Shown here: positions 45,339-53,599 of the stretch, in pieces
Position numbering within the stretch: the stretch's first letter is position 1
Layout of the letters: every line of letters begins with the position of its first letter
DNA from: Pseudomonas frederiksbergensis
Lineage (GTDB): Bacteria; Pseudomonadota; Gammaproteobacteria; Pseudomonadales; Pseudomonadaceae
DNA: 64,000 nucleotides
Assembly (NCBI RefSeq): GCF_035751725.1
Contig: NZ_CP142104.1
Location: forward strand, 5,890,001 to 5,954,000
Reading direction: 5' to 3'
Translations under genes and position numbers: made by a program
The notes under the pieces: generated by a model
What the model was told of the DNA's origin: nothing
Seen by the model: the letters and a program-made list of their open reading frames with translations, nothing else
The model's database searches: none

Positions 45339-45824
45339 ATGGAACCCGGAAACGCCCAGCTGTCGATGACGGTGTTGATGACCCCCGATATGGCCAACTT
45401 CTCTGGCAATGTCCATGGCGGCACCTTGCTCAAGTACCTGGATGAAGTGGCCTACGCTTGTGCCAGCCGTTACGCCGGCCGATACGTGGTGACCCTATCG
45501 GTAGACCAGGTGATTTTTCGCGAGCCAATTCATGTCGGCGAGTTGGTGACCTTCCTGGCGTCGGTGAACTACACCGGCAACACGTCGATGGAAGTGGGCA
45601 TCAAAGTCGTGACCGAGAACATTCGTGAGCGCTCGGTTCGCCATACCAATAGCTGTTTCTTCACCATGGTTGCGGTGGACGACCAGCGCAAGCCCGCCCC
45701 CGTCCCGCCGCTGCAACCGCAGAACAGCGAAGAGAAACGCCGTTACGAACAAGCGCAGCAACGCCGCCAGATTCGCCAGGAACTGGAAAGGCGCTATCAG
45801 GAAATCAAGGCGGACGGGCCTTAA
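45339..45824 (+). CDS. Acyl-CoA thioesterase (YciA type hot-dog)
   Basis: 161 residues from ATG 45339; the frame also allows TTG 45321. Single hot-dog domain with the family motif NFSGNVHGGTLLKYLDEVAYACASRYAGRYVVTLSVDQVIF, in which Asn and Asp are the catalytic pair, and VGIKVVTENIRERSVRHTNSCFFTMVAVD. It hydrolyses short or medium acyl-CoA in the cytoplasm. The C-terminal ~40 residues are charged and probably disordered or helical. Divergent from the antiporter, convergent with pdxY. Confidence 0.92.
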   Translation: MEPGNAQLSMTVLMTPDMANFSGNVHGGTLLKYLDEVAYACASRYAGRYVVTLSVDQVIFREPIHVGELVTFLASVNYTGNTSMEVGIKVVTENIRERSVRHTNSCFFTMVAVDDQRKPAPVPPLQPQNSEEKRRYEQAQQRRQIRQELERRYQEIKADGP

Positions 45825-45842
45825 CCAGCCGCCGCGAGCCTT

Positions 45843-45864
45843 GTGGGAGCGAACTCGCTCCCAC
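45843..45864. terminator. REP-type hairpin between convergent genes
   Basis: GTGGGAGCG (45843-45851) and CGCTCCCAC (45856-45864) with an AACT loop: a single Pseudomonas REP-like palindrome between the thioesterase gene and pdxY. Confidence 0.7.
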
Positions 45865-45879
45865 GGGGAGTTCCATCGA

Positions 45880-46752
45880 TCAAAGGCTGATCGGCGTGGC
45901 TTCGAAGCGCACGCGCGGATGGGCGATGCGGTCCTGGGCGCGGACCAACTGTAATTCGTAACTCGCACACGCCTGGGTTTCCAGCAGCACTTCATGCACG
46001 GCCGCAGCGGTGAACTCGAATGCCGCCACCAGGCTGTCCCCCAACAGTATCCGTGCCAGGAACAACCCCGACGTCAGGTCGCCGACCCCAACAGGTTGGC
46101 GCGGGAACGCCAGCAAGGGACGGCGCAGGTGCCATCTGCCTTCAGCCGTTACCAACAGCATCTCGAAGCTGTCTTCGGGCTTGCCGGGATAAGCCAGGTG
46201 CTTGACCAGCACGACTTTCGGGCCACGGGCCAATAGCGCACGGGCCATGGCCAGGCAATCGAGCAATGATTGCGCCTTGCGACCGCAGAAGCTATCCAGC
46301 TCCAGTTGGTTCGGGCACATGATGTCAGCCACGACAGCGGCTTCTTCCAGCAGGAACTCGCTCACCTCGGGCGCGACAATGCAGCCCTTCTCCGCGTGCC
46401 CCATGACCGGGTCACACAGATACAACGCCTTGGGGTTGCAACGCTTGATCCGCGCCACACCCGCCAGGATGGCTTGTCCCTGGGCTGCACTACCCAGATA
46501 ACCGGACAGCACCGCATCGCAATTGCCCAGCTCGCCAATGGCCGCGATACCCTCTACCAACAGCGGTATCTGCGCCGGCGCGAGCACTTCTCCGGCCCAT
46601 TGCCCGTATTGCGTGTGATTGGAAAACTGCACGGTATTGAGAGGCCACACGTTGACGCCGACCCGCTGCATCGGGAACACGGCGGCACTGTTGCCGGCAT
46701 GACCGAATATCACATGGGACTGGATGGCAAGCAGATGAGGCGTACGTTTCAT
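45880..46752 (-). CDS. pdxY: Pyridoxal kinase
   Basis: 290 residues from ATG 46752 (GGAAA ~6 nt upstream). A ribokinase-fold PLP salvage kinase: opening [41 protein letters not shown], the substrate region [16 protein letters not shown], and the anion-hole motif [13 protein letters not shown] (G-x-G-D) with the catalytic Asp near residue 225. Makes pyridoxal phosphate from pyridoxal and ATP. Same neighbours as PA5516. No link to the PLP-dependent MocR gene is implied. Confidence 0.93.
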   Translation of the reverse strand: MKRTPHLLAIQSHVIFGHAGNSAAVFPMQRVGVNVWPLNTVQFSNHTQYGQWAGEVLAPAQIPLLVEGIAAIGELGNCDAVLSGYLGSAAQGQAILAGVARIKRCNPKALYLCDPVMGHAEKGCIVAPEVSEFLLEEAAVVADIMCPNQLELDSFCGRKAQSLLDCLAMARALLARGPKVVLVKHLAYPGKPEDSFEMLLVTAEGRWHLRRPLLAFPRQPVGVGDLTSGLFLARILLGDSLVAAFEFTAAAVHEVLLETQACASYELQLVRAQDRIAHPRVRFEATPISL

Positions 46753-46871
46753 GCGGGAAATTTCCGTAAAACGAATGAAATTCAAGCCGCGCAGTATGCG
46801 ACTAAACACAGCCTGTACGACAGACCGGCGACACAGTTAAGCTGAGGGCAACTTGTTGGAGCACTTTGTTC

Positions 46872-47294
46872 ATGCTGACCCTTGGAAACATCTTCGTGCT
46901 GATGCTGCTGGCTACCGGCGGCGCCTGGCTGTGGCATAACCATGGCTTGCGCGAGCGGGCCTTGGCGCGGGTCATGCAACATTGTGCCAACCTGAAAATC
47001 GAACTGCTGGACGGCAACGTGGCCCTGCGCAAGATTGGATTCGTCAAGGACGCCAGTGGGCGGCGGCGCCTGGCGCGTATCTATAACTTCGAATTCACGG
47101 TGACAGGCGAAACCCGTCATTGCGGCACCGTCACTCAGTTCGGTGCCCACAGCGTACAGATCGAACTGGCCCCCTATCCGATGCCGTTCGAAGAGGCCCC
47201 GCCTACGCCGATTGAACCGGTCCAGACGCGGCCCAGGGCTGAGGTTATCGAGCTGAGCCAGTGGCGCCAGGAACACAATAAATGGAAGCCTTGA
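46872..47294 (+). CDS. DUF3301 membrane-anchored protein
   Basis: 140 residues. One N-terminal membrane segment (~3-20, LGNIFVLMLLATGGAWLW), then the DUF3301 core with GLRERALARVMQHCANLKIELLDGNVALRKIGFVKDASGRRRLARIYNFEFTVTG. Common single-copy protein in gamma-proteobacteria with unknown role. ATG 46872 chosen; GGAG lies 10 nt upstream, and an in-frame TTG at 46866 is possible. The acidic Pro-rich C-terminus ends next to the convergent GTPase gene. Confidence 0.9.
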   Translation: MLTLGNIFVLMLLATGGAWLWHNHGLRERALARVMQHCANLKIELLDGNVALRKIGFVKDASGRRRLARIYNFEFTVTGETRHCGTVTQFGAHSVQIELAPYPMPFEEAPPTPIEPVQTRPRAEVIELSQWRQEHNKWKP

Positions 47295-47306
47295 AACGAG
47301 GCTGAT

Positions 47307-48272
47307 TCAGGCACACCGAGCGCTCATCAGGCCCGCTTGCAGGCGATCGATGTCTTGCGGCTGATCGAAAATCAGCTCGATCCGTGAGTCCTCACGCCAC
47401 TCACTCGCTTGCCACTCCAGCGCCGCCCCCTCCAGGGCATTGGCTGAAACCCAACCGTCGACGCTGTGGATAACCATCTTCGCGCGTTTCCAGTCCTGGT
47501 CTTGTAGCCAACGCACCAGCGCCGCCGCGTCGAACTGTTGGCTGGGGTGCCAGCGCCAGCCGATACTCCACGCACCGTCCTGCTGCTGATACAGGCAGAT
47601 CGGCAGCCTTGGATCGGTCCATCTGGCTGGCATCTGTCCCAGGCTTCGGGGCAGGCTCATGTTATCCACAGCCCCGCTACCCCGAGCCGCCTGGCCTGGC
47701 AATCGGTCGATCGGCAACACTGCGTGCTGCGTCCAATACAACGCCCGCCCAGGCAACTGAGCCGACAGCTGTTCACGGTCAGCCTGTGTCAGGGTCTCGG
47801 ATTTGTTCAACACCAACAGTCCAGCATCCGCCAGGGTTTGTCGCTGCGCATCGGGCAACGGCTTACCATCTGCCATTGCCCGGGCATCCAGCACCAACAC
47901 ACAGGGTTGCACCGCCAGCACACCCAGCCATGGCGCTTGGCTCAGTTGGCGCAACAATTGCGCCGGATGGCCCAGGCCCGAGGGTTCGATAAACAGGCGA
48001 TCCGGCCGGGCCTTGCGCAATAAACGCCCGAGCCCGATCTGGAACGGCGCTCCGTTGACGCAACACAAGCAGCCGCCGGCCACTTCGCCCAATGCGATAC
48101 CATCGCCAGCCTGGGTCAGCAATGCGGCATCCAGGCCGATCTGACCGAACTCGTTGATCAGCACCGCCCAACGCTCATTAGCCGGGCGCTGAGCCAGCAG
48201 ATGCCTGATCAGGCTGGTCTTGCCAGCGCCCAAGGGACCGGCGATGACATGGGTGGGAATGTGCTGCAACAT
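47307..48272 (-). CDS. COG0523 (CobW-like) GTPase
   Basis: 321 residues. G3E-family metal chaperone GTPase: Walker A GPLGAGKTS at residues ~12-20, the metal-binding CxCC-type motif GGCLCCVNG near residue 67, and a guanine-specificity motif NKSE, where the usual last residue is Asp. A CobW_C-like C-terminal domain is at ~220-320. Such proteins deliver Zn2+ to client enzymes during zinc limitation. It resembles PA5532 in position. It is divergent from a small secreted protein with only 27 bp between starts. No Zur box is seen directly upstream. Confidence 0.9.
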   Translation of the reverse strand: MLQHIPTHVIAGPLGAGKTSLIRHLLAQRPANERWAVLINEFGQIGLDAALLTQAGDGIALGEVAGGCLCCVNGAPFQIGLGRLLRKARPDRLFIEPSGLGHPAQLLRQLSQAPWLGVLAVQPCVLVLDARAMADGKPLPDAQRQTLADAGLLVLNKSETLTQADREQLSAQLPGRALYWTQHAVLPIDRLPGQAARGSGAVDNMSLPRSLGQMPARWTDPRLPICLYQQQDGAWSIGWRWHPSQQFDAAALVRWLQDQDWKRAKMVIHSVDGWVSANALEGAALEWQASEWREDSRIELIFDQPQDIDRLQAGLMSARCA

Positions 48273-48299
48273 AATCGACGGTTTTCGATGGAGGTGGAC

Positions 48300-48653
48300 A
48301 TGCGGATGATCGGCTGGTTACTACTGGCATTGACGTCGAACCAGGCATTGGCCCAGGCCTGCGTGGTTCACAGCCAGGCGGAGCGGCTCGATGTGAAAGT
48401 CTGCCAGCAGAACCGCAACATTCCACAGAAGCTGTTTGCCGATGGTTTCTGCCAGCCAAACCTTGCCGGCCAGAAGGTCGAGGTGCAATACCTCGATCAA
48501 TGTCCTGGCGGCGCGTTTGGCGTTTGCAGTAACGCCCAAGTCGCCAATATGCCCTACCGCCAGGATATTCACTATTACGGCGTAGCAAGCGATGCCGCTT
48601 ATTTGCAGCCATTTTGCGAAGGGCAAAGCCAGGGCACCTGGCTCAAGCCTTAA
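48300..48653 (+). CDS. Small secreted six-cysteine protein
   Basis: 117 residues from ATG 48300 (GGAGG 5-6 nt upstream; an ATG at 48288 and longer frames are possible). Signal peptide MRMIGWLLLALTSNQALAQA, then ~97 residues with six cysteines (CVVHSQ, VCQQN, FCQPN, QCPGG, VCSNA, FCEGQ), so three disulfides in the periplasm are likely. I do not recognise the family. The gene is divergent from a zinc-chaperone GTPase and its last 4 bp overlap the DUF1826 gene in the other strand. This places it physically inside the zinc-starvation cluster, though no Zur box of its own is visible. Confidence 0.75.
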   Translation: MRMIGWLLLALTSNQALAQACVVHSQAERLDVKVCQQNRNIPQKLFADGFCQPNLAGQKVEVQYLDQCPGGAFGVCSNAQVANMPYRQDIHYYGVASDAAYLQPFCEGQSQGTWLKP

Positions 48654-49300
48654 GCCAACCAGTCCAGCGTGAGAATCAGCCGGCGCTCCCCCGGTGCGGG
48701 TTCCGGCGAGCGGTGGATCAGGCCAGCGCCCTCATTGCCATGCCATTTTTCGCCTTTAAGCAAACCGACATCACCGCAACCGAACTGCTGGATGATTTGC
48801 GGATCCACCGGTTCGGCCTCAGGTTGCGCCAGGCGCCGGCGATCCATGACCCCCTCCTCAAGCCACTGGCTGCCGACACCCGCATAGGTGGTCAGCAACC
48901 GCACTGGCACGTGGTCAACGTGAAAGCGCGGGCACATGGCTTTATCCAGCGTGCGCAGACGCAGCCCGACACGTTGGGCGCCCAACAGGCATGCGAATGC
49001 GCTGACCAGCCAGGAGACGTCGGCAATGAAACCTTCATAGCCGTGCAGGTCGCTGAAACCTGCAGCCAAACCGTGCAGCGCTGGCTGGGTGTCCTCTTCC
49101 GGCAGATCGAGCACCCGTGATTCGGCCAGCGGCTGGTCCAACGCAACTACCAGTGCCGCAAAATCGCCGATGTGTGCGGGAAGCTGGCGCTGCCAGACCG
49201 CCAGGTTCGTGCCCTCGTCCAGGATCTGCGTGAGTATCCCCGGCGTATCGCCTTGGACCTGCCGTGTTCGTAGTGTCCTTTTCAGATTCGGCGCGAGCAT
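48650..49300 (-). CDS. DUF1826 protein of the Zur cluster
   Basis: 216 residues. Matches DUF1826, a family of unknown function found with COG0523 GTPases in zinc regulons. A HVDHVPVRLLTTYAG segment and the late H-x-x-x-E-P/R-R region are reminiscent of 2-oxoglutarate-type double-stranded beta-helix proteins (HxD...H); that is a weak similarity. The start codon overlaps the zigA stop (TAATG), so it is translated with zigA under the Zur box at 50590. Confidence 0.87.
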   Translation of the reverse strand: MLAPNLKRTLRTRQVQGDTPGILTQILDEGTNLAVWQRQLPAHIGDFAALVVALDQPLAESRVLDLPEEDTQPALHGLAAGFSDLHGYEGFIADVSWLVSAFACLLGAQRVGLRLRTLDKAMCPRFHVDHVPVRLLTTYAGVGSQWLEEGVMDRRRLAQPEAEPVDPQIIQQFGCGDVGLLKGEKWHGNEGAGLIHRSPEPAPGERRLILTLDWLA

Positions 49301-50508
49301 TACGCTACCGCCTCTTCATGCCATGGGCCGAACGGATCGGGCAACAGCCGCCAGCTTTCGACGCCGAGGGCCATTTCCGCGTCGGTGAGCAGGCAGGCGT
49401 CCAATTCGGCGGTGAGTTGATTGAAGTCGATGTCCTGGCCAATGAATACCAACTCCTGACGACAATCGCCTGTGGCGGCACGCCAGTTTTTCATGATCGC
49501 CGCGGTGCTCTCTTCGTCCTGCGGCCACTGGTTTTTCGGTACGAACCGCCACCAGCGCCCGGCGAAACCATGGCGCATCAAGCCACCGGCCTGGGACCAA
49601 CTGCCCGCCTCCTCAGGTTTGCTTGCCAACCAAAAGAAACCCTTGGAACGCAAGAGTTTGCCGTTGGGCCAGGGACGGTCGATAAAGTTGAAGAAGCGCT
49701 CGGGATGAAACGGCCGATGTGCCCGGTAGGCGGTCGAGGCGATACCATATTCCTCGGTTTCAGGCACATGCTCGCCTCGCATTTCCTGTAGCCAGCCAGG
49801 CGCCTGGGCAGCACGCTCGAAATCGAAAAGGCCCGTGTTGAGGATTCGTCCCAGCGGAACCTGTCCCATGACCATGGGAATGATCTGCGCCTGGGCGTTG
49901 AGGCGCTGCATGATCGCGATCAGCTCTTCCCGCTCCTGCCGGCTGATCAGGTCAATCTTGCTAATCAAAATCACGTCGGCAAACTCGATCTGTTCGATCA
50001 ACAGATCGGTGACCGAGCGTTCGTCGTCATCTCCCAGCGTTTCGCCCCGTGACGCCAGGCTTTGCGCAGCTTGGTAATCCAGAAGGAAATTCACCCCATC
50101 GACGACAGTTACCATGGTGTCGAGTCGCGCCACATCGGCCAGGCTTCGGCCTTCTTCATCACGAAAAGTGAAGGTTTCGGCCACTGGCAACGGTTCGGAG
50201 ATGCCCGTGGATTCGATCAGCAGGTAATCGAAGCGCCCCTCCCTGGCGAGCTGTCCGACTTCTTCGAGCAAGTCCTCGCGCAACGTGCAGCAAATGCAGC
50301 CGTTGCTCATCTCCACCAGCTTTTCTTCTGACCGGTTCAAGGTGACATCCCGCTGGACTTCGCTGCCATCGATGTTGATCTCGCTCATATCGTTGACGAT
50401 TACCGCGACCCGCAAATTGTCTCGATTACGCAGGACGTGGTTGAGCAGCGTGCTTTTACCAGCACCCAGAAATCCAGACAGTACGGTTACGGGAAGGCGG
50501 TTGGGCAT
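49300..50508 (-). CDS. zigA: Zinc chaperone GTPase ZigA
   Basis: 402 residues. COG0523 GTPase with Walker [10 protein letters not shown] (~11-19), the metal motif [11 protein letters not shown] near residue 70, [17 protein letters not shown] (Walker B/switch) and SKID as the base-specificity motif. The C-terminal CobW_C domain carries the long tryptophan-rich segment [14 protein letters not shown]. Full length for ZigA (PA5535), which is induced by zinc starvation. GAGGAT precedes ATG 50508 by ~7 nt. A Zur-type palindrome (50590-50602) lies 82 bp upstream. It is the first gene of an operon with DUF1826. Confidence 0.92.
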   Translation of the reverse strand: MPNRLPVTVLSGFLGAGKSTLLNHVLRNRDNLRVAVIVNDMSEINIDGSEVQRDVTLNRSEEKLVEMSNGCICCTLREDLLEEVGQLAREGRFDYLLIESTGISEPLPVAETFTFRDEEGRSLADVARLDTMVTVVDGVNFLLDYQAAQSLASRGETLGDDDERSVTDLLIEQIEFADVILISKIDLISRQEREELIAIMQRLNAQAQIIPMVMGQVPLGRILNTGLFDFERAAQAPGWLQEMRGEHVPETEEYGIASTAYRAHRPFHPERFFNFIDRPWPNGKLLRSKGFFWLASKPEEAGSWSQAGGLMRHGFAGRWWRFVPKNQWPQDEESTAAIMKNWRAATGDCRQELVFIGQDIDFNQLTAELDACLLTDAEMALGVESWRLLPDPFGPWHEEAVA

Positions 50509-50589
50509 CGGTATATCCTCATCGGGCGGCCGCTTCGATGACGGCTCGTGACCTGGGTTTGGCTATTTTCAAGGTTCGGTCGAACCAAT

Positions 50590-50602
50590 GTTATAATATA
50601 AC
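50590..50602. promoter_or_regulatory. Zur box between zigA and a secreted protein gene
   Basis: GTTATAATATAAC is a perfect 6+1+6 palindrome, the core of the Pseudomonas Zur operator. It is 82 bp from zigA and 47 bp from the + strand secreted-protein gene, so it can repress both when zinc is plentiful. Confidence 0.85.
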
Positions 50603-50630
50603 GATACACTTCAGCCAGCCCCGCCGTTCC

Positions 50631-50647
50631 ATTGATCTGAGATCAAT
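50631..50647 (+). promoter_or_regulatory. Inverted repeat over the ribosome site of the 130-residue gene
   Basis: ATTGATC (50631-50637), TGA, GATCAAT (50641-50647): perfect 7-bp arms with a 3-nt spacer, ending 2 nt before ATG 50650. The only purine-rich ribosome-like bases (GAGA) lie in it. It could hide the start site in the mRNA. Confidence 0.55.
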
Positions 50648-50649
50648 CC

Positions 50650-51042
50650 ATGCGCATTCATTTGAAATTGATAGTGGCGAGCCCTTTATTGCTATGGACA
50701 TTCGTCGCTTCGGCCCAATCTCCGCTCTTGGCAAACTGCACCCGTAGCGCAAATTTGCTCGCGTGTGTGGACCTGCAAGGCAATGCCTATAGCGTCGCGA
50801 CGGCTGGCAACACCACCTACTTACGAGGTTTTGAAGCCGTCGGTCGGCGCTACTGGGCACAAACGAATAGCCGTTACGGTCAGCTCACGTTCTTCACGGG
50901 ATTGGCTTCGGATGGTGAAAGTTGGGTGGGATACAGTCGGCGCGTGGGCTGGACGACGCTCAACCGCTTTTCTAGCTCGGGCGGTAGCCAAGGCGCATTT
51001 ACCTGTGGTCGCATGAACGGTTGCCAGAATTCATCACGCTAA
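50650..51042 (+). CDS. Zur-linked small secreted protein of unknown family
   Basis: 130 residues. Signal peptide MRIHLKLIVASPLLLWTFVASAQS, then ~107 residues with four cysteines (ANCTRS, LACVDL, FTCGRMNGCQN), suggesting two disulfides. The interior is rich in Tyr, Trp, Ser, Gly and Asn (YLRGFEAVGRRYWAQTNSRYGQLTFF) with an alternating pattern like a small beta-sheet domain. I do not recognise it. It takes the place between zigA and folE2 where dksA2 and others sit in P. aeruginosa. The Zur box 47 bp upstream indicates zinc-starvation expression (inference). No metal-binding His cluster is present. Confidence 0.75.
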   Translation: MRIHLKLIVASPLLLWTFVASAQSPLLANCTRSANLLACVDLQGNAYSVATAGNTTYLRGFEAVGRRYWAQTNSRYGQLTFFTGLASDGESWVGYSRRVGWTTLNRFSSSGGSQGAFTCGRMNGCQNSSR

Positions 51043-51058
51043 CGTTTCACGTGGAACA
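51043..51058. other. parS-like ParB site
   Basis: CGTTTCACGTGGAACA contains GTTTCACGTGGAAC, one mismatch from the perfect palindrome GTTCCACGTGGAAC used as parS in Pseudomonas. Located between the secreted-protein gene and folE2. Confidence 0.65.
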
Positions 51059-51115
51059 TGAGCAAACGGGAGGTAGATGAAACTCGTTTCATGGAAAAGG
51101 TTTCTTAAAATTCAC

Positions 51116-51130
51116 TGTTATAATATAACA
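51116..51130 (+). promoter_or_regulatory. Zur box of the folE2 operon
   Basis: TGTTATAATATAACA is a perfect 7+1+7 palindrome, 31 bp upstream of the folE2 ATG 51162 and sharing its core with 50590-50602. Strong candidate Zur operator. Confidence 0.9.
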
Positions 51131-51161
51131 TTGAATTTCAGCTCTTCGATGGATCTTGACC

Positions 51162-52058
51162 ATGAACGCTTTAACGCTGCCGGACGTGGCTGCCCAAATC
51201 TCACGTCAACCCCTACCCCTTGATTGGGTTGGCATGTGTGGCGTCGCGACACCGGTATTGATTGATGGCCAACGTTTAAGCGCAATGGCCGACGCTGGCG
51301 TCAGCCTCGATGATGGTGAGGCGCGAGGCATTCACATGTCACGCTTATATCTGGCGCTGGGCTTGTTGGAAGATACGCCGCTTTCCCCGGCGCTGTTACG
51401 CCAAATCCTCCAGCAATTTCTCGATAGCCATGAAGGCTTGTCCCAAACAGCGTCCCTCAACTTGCATACCGATCTGCTGCTTAAACGTCCGGCACTTATA
51501 AGTCCTTTGGCTGGCTGGAAACGCTATCCGGTGAGCATTGAAGCCCAGCTAAAAAACAAAATGTTCCACGTGGAACTGCAGATTCAGATCCCCTACTCTT
51601 CGACGTGTCCCTGTTCGGCAGCACTTGCTCGGCAACTGGTGCAACAGCAGTTCGTTGATGACTTTGCCAACAAGCAGCTTGAGCATGCCGAAGTCCTCGC
51701 TTGGCTGGGGTCGTCGAATGGCATTGTCGCAACCCCGCATAGCCAACGCAGCACGGCGACATTGACCCTACGGCTGGACGCCGGCGTTAAGGAATTTGCG
51801 CTGCAGTCGCTCATCAACGAAGCTGAAGCCGCCCTAGGCACCGCAGTACAAACCGCCGTGAAGCGCGCCGATGAACAAGCCTTCGCACTGGCTAACGGCC
51901 AAAACCTGATGTTCTGCGAAGACGCTGCCCGGCGATTAACGACGGCTCTGGCCCGGTCACCCCATATCGTCGCGCTGGACGTGCGCGTCGTTCACGCCGA
52001 GAGCCTGCATGCCCACGACGCAGTGGCTCGAAGCAGCTGGACGCGGGGCGCATCATGA
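51162..52058 (+). CDS. folE2: GTP cyclohydrolase FolE2 (type IB)
   Basis: 298 residues from ATG 51162. First step of folate (dihydroneopterin triphosphate) synthesis without a zinc requirement; it replaces zinc-dependent FolE when zinc is scarce. The family metal/active-site motif is visible as TCPCSAAL with Cys149 and Cys151, plus DWVGMCGVATPV at the N-terminus and KRADEQAFALANGQNLMFCEDAARR near the end. A perfect Zur box is 31 bp upstream. A parS palindrome lies in the coding sequence at 51562-51577. Its 3' end overlaps the ABC ATPase gene by 4 bp. Confidence 0.95.
   Translation: MNALTLPDVAAQISRQPLPLDWVGMCGVATPVLIDGQRLSAMADAGVSLDDGEARGIHMSRLYLALGLLEDTPLSPALLRQILQQFLDSHEGLSQTASLNLHTDLLLKRPALISPLAGWKRYPVSIEAQLKNKMFHVELQIQIPYSSTCPCSAALARQLVQQQFVDDFANKQLEHAEVLAWLGSSNGIVATPHSQRSTATLTLRLDAGVKEFALQSLINEAEAALGTAVQTAVKRADEQAFALANGQNLMFCEDAARRLTTALARSPHIVALDVRVVHAESLHAHDAVARSSWTRGAS
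51562..51577. other. parS site inside folE2
   Basis: TGTTCCACGTGGAACT contains the perfect palindrome GTTCCACGTGGAAC (51563-51576). It encodes M-F-H-V-E in FolE2. ParB binding here would mark the origin region for segregation. Confidence 0.8.
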
Positions 52059-52723
52059 TCAGCTGCACAGCACTGCGCTGGGGTGCTCCCGGACGACCAC
52101 TCACGCCGCCGCTAGTCATGGCGCGAGCGGAAGGCAGCCTCACCGCGATCATCGGGGCCAACGGTTCGGGCAAAAGCAGTCTTTTGAAAGTGCTCGCAGG
52201 ATTGCAAAAACCGCTGTCCGGCCAAGTCAGCCTGGATGTTCCACGCCGTGGCGGAGTTTCGTTCCTGCCGCAGCAACAACATCTGGACCGGCAATTTCCC
52301 ATCAATCTGCAAGAGTTGGTGGCCGCCGGGTCCTGGGGAAATCGCCACACGCCAGCCATGCGCCGACAGTTGCTCCAGACGGCGCTGGACGACTGGGCGC
52401 TGAGCGGCCTCCAGCATCGTCCGTTGATGGCTTTGTCGGGAGGCGAGCTGCAACGCGCCCTACTCGCTCGCCTGAGCTTGGCCGAAGCGCCGCTCCTATT
52501 GCTCGACGAACCCCACGCTGCCCTCGATGAACAAGGCCAGGCCCTTCTGTGGAAACACATTCATCGCTGGCATGCCGAAGGCAGGACCATCATGGTGGTG
52601 TGTCATGACCTGGCGGCGGTACGCCAACATGTTCCCCATACACTGCTCATCAAAAACACCGGTTGCGTGTTGGGCCGCAGTGTCGACCTGATCGCCCAAC
52701 AACCCCATGCGTGGGTGGCCTGA
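52055..52723 (+). CDS. Metal ABC transporter ATP-binding protein (ZnuC-like)
   Basis: 222 residues. Walker A IIGANGSGKSSLLKVLAGL, Q-loop FLPQQQHLDRQFP, signature LSGGELQRALLARLS, Walker B LLLLDEPHAALDE and switch His in VVCHDLAAV. The QQ...R-FPI segment is typical of the zinc/manganese group. Shorter than E. coli ZnuC, lacking its C-terminal extension. Starts inside the folE2 stop (4-bp overlap) and overlaps the permease gene, so folE2 and the transporter are one Zur-controlled operon. Confidence 0.93.
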   Translation: MISCTALRWGAPGRPLTPPLVMARAEGSLTAIIGANGSGKSSLLKVLAGLQKPLSGQVSLDVPRRGGVSFLPQQQHLDRQFPINLQELVAAGSWGNRHTPAMRRQLLQTALDDWALSGLQHRPLMALSGGELQRALLARLSLAEAPLLLLDEPHAALDEQGQALLWKHIHRWHAEGRTIMVVCHDLAAVRQHVPHTLLIKNTGCVLGRSVDLIAQQPHAWVA

Positions 52724-53589
52724 TGCTTGCTGCCGTACATCTCTGGCAACCGTTCCAAGAGTTTGTCTTCATGCGTCGGGCTTTGCTGGGTGGCTTGGTG
52801 TTGGCGTGCAGCACAGCTCCGCTAGGGGTGTTCCTGATTTTGCGGCGGATGAGCCTGATCGGCGACGCCGTGGCTCACGGCATATTACCTGGCGCGGCCT
52901 TGGGCTTCTGGTTTGCCGGACTGAGCCTGCCAGCCTTGACCATCGGAGGCCTGGGCGCGGGCTTGAGCATGGCCGGGCTCGCTGCCTGGATTACCCGGCG
53001 TACCGGGCTGAGGGAGGACGCCAGCCTCGCGGCGATCTACCCCATTTCCCTCGCGGCGGGTGTATTGATCCTCGGTATGGCCGGCAAACGCCTGGACTTG
53101 CTGCACCTGCTGTTCGGCTCGGCCCTGGCGGTAGACGGCCCGACACTCACCGGCATGCTGTGGGTTTCCGGCGCCAGCCTGGCGGCGATGGCGTTGATCT
53201 ATCGACCGCTGCTGCTCGACACCCTGGATCCGCTGTTCCTGCAGACCGTCAGTCGTCTCGGCCCGTTGGCCCATGGCGTGTTCCTGACCTTGGTGGTGCT
53301 GAACCTGGTGATCGGCTTTCAAGCCATCGGCGCGCTGATGGTGGTCGGCCTGATGATGCTGCCGGCTGCCGCGTCGCGATTCTGGAGCCGTCGCCTGCCG
53401 CTGCTGATGCTCATCGCCGCGCTGCTCGGTTGCCTCTCGGTCTGGCTTGGCCTGTTGCTGTCCTTCTATTACTCACTGCCCAGCGGACCGTCCATCGTAC
53501 TGGTGGCCGGGGCGTTGTATTTGTTGTCGGTGGTATTTGGTCCGGTGCACGGCTTGCTGCGCCGGCCCCCCTTGCTTACATCCCAATGA
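52723..53589 (+). CDS. Metal ABC transporter permease (ZnuB-like)
   Basis: 288 residues, about eight membrane segments, ABC-3 family of Zn/Mn/Fe permeases. Seen: MRRALLGGLVLACSTAPLGVFLILRRMSLIGDAVAHGILPGAALGF, the family signature, with DAVAH in the conserved loop. ATG 52723 overlaps the ATPase stop (TGATG). Partners with the ATPase upstream and the binding protein downstream. Confidence 0.93.
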   Translation: MLAAVHLWQPFQEFVFMRRALLGGLVLACSTAPLGVFLILRRMSLIGDAVAHGILPGAALGFWFAGLSLPALTIGGLGAGLSMAGLAAWITRRTGLREDASLAAIYPISLAAGVLILGMAGKRLDLLHLLFGSALAVDGPTLTGMLWVSGASLAAMALIYRPLLLDTLDPLFLQTVSRLGPLAHGVFLTLVVLNLVIGFQAIGALMVVGLMMLPAAASRFWSRRLPLLMLIAALLGCLSVWLGLLLSFYYSLPSGPSIVLVAGALYLLSVVFGPVHGLLRRPPLLTSQ

Positions 53590-53599
53590 GGTTTTGCCG

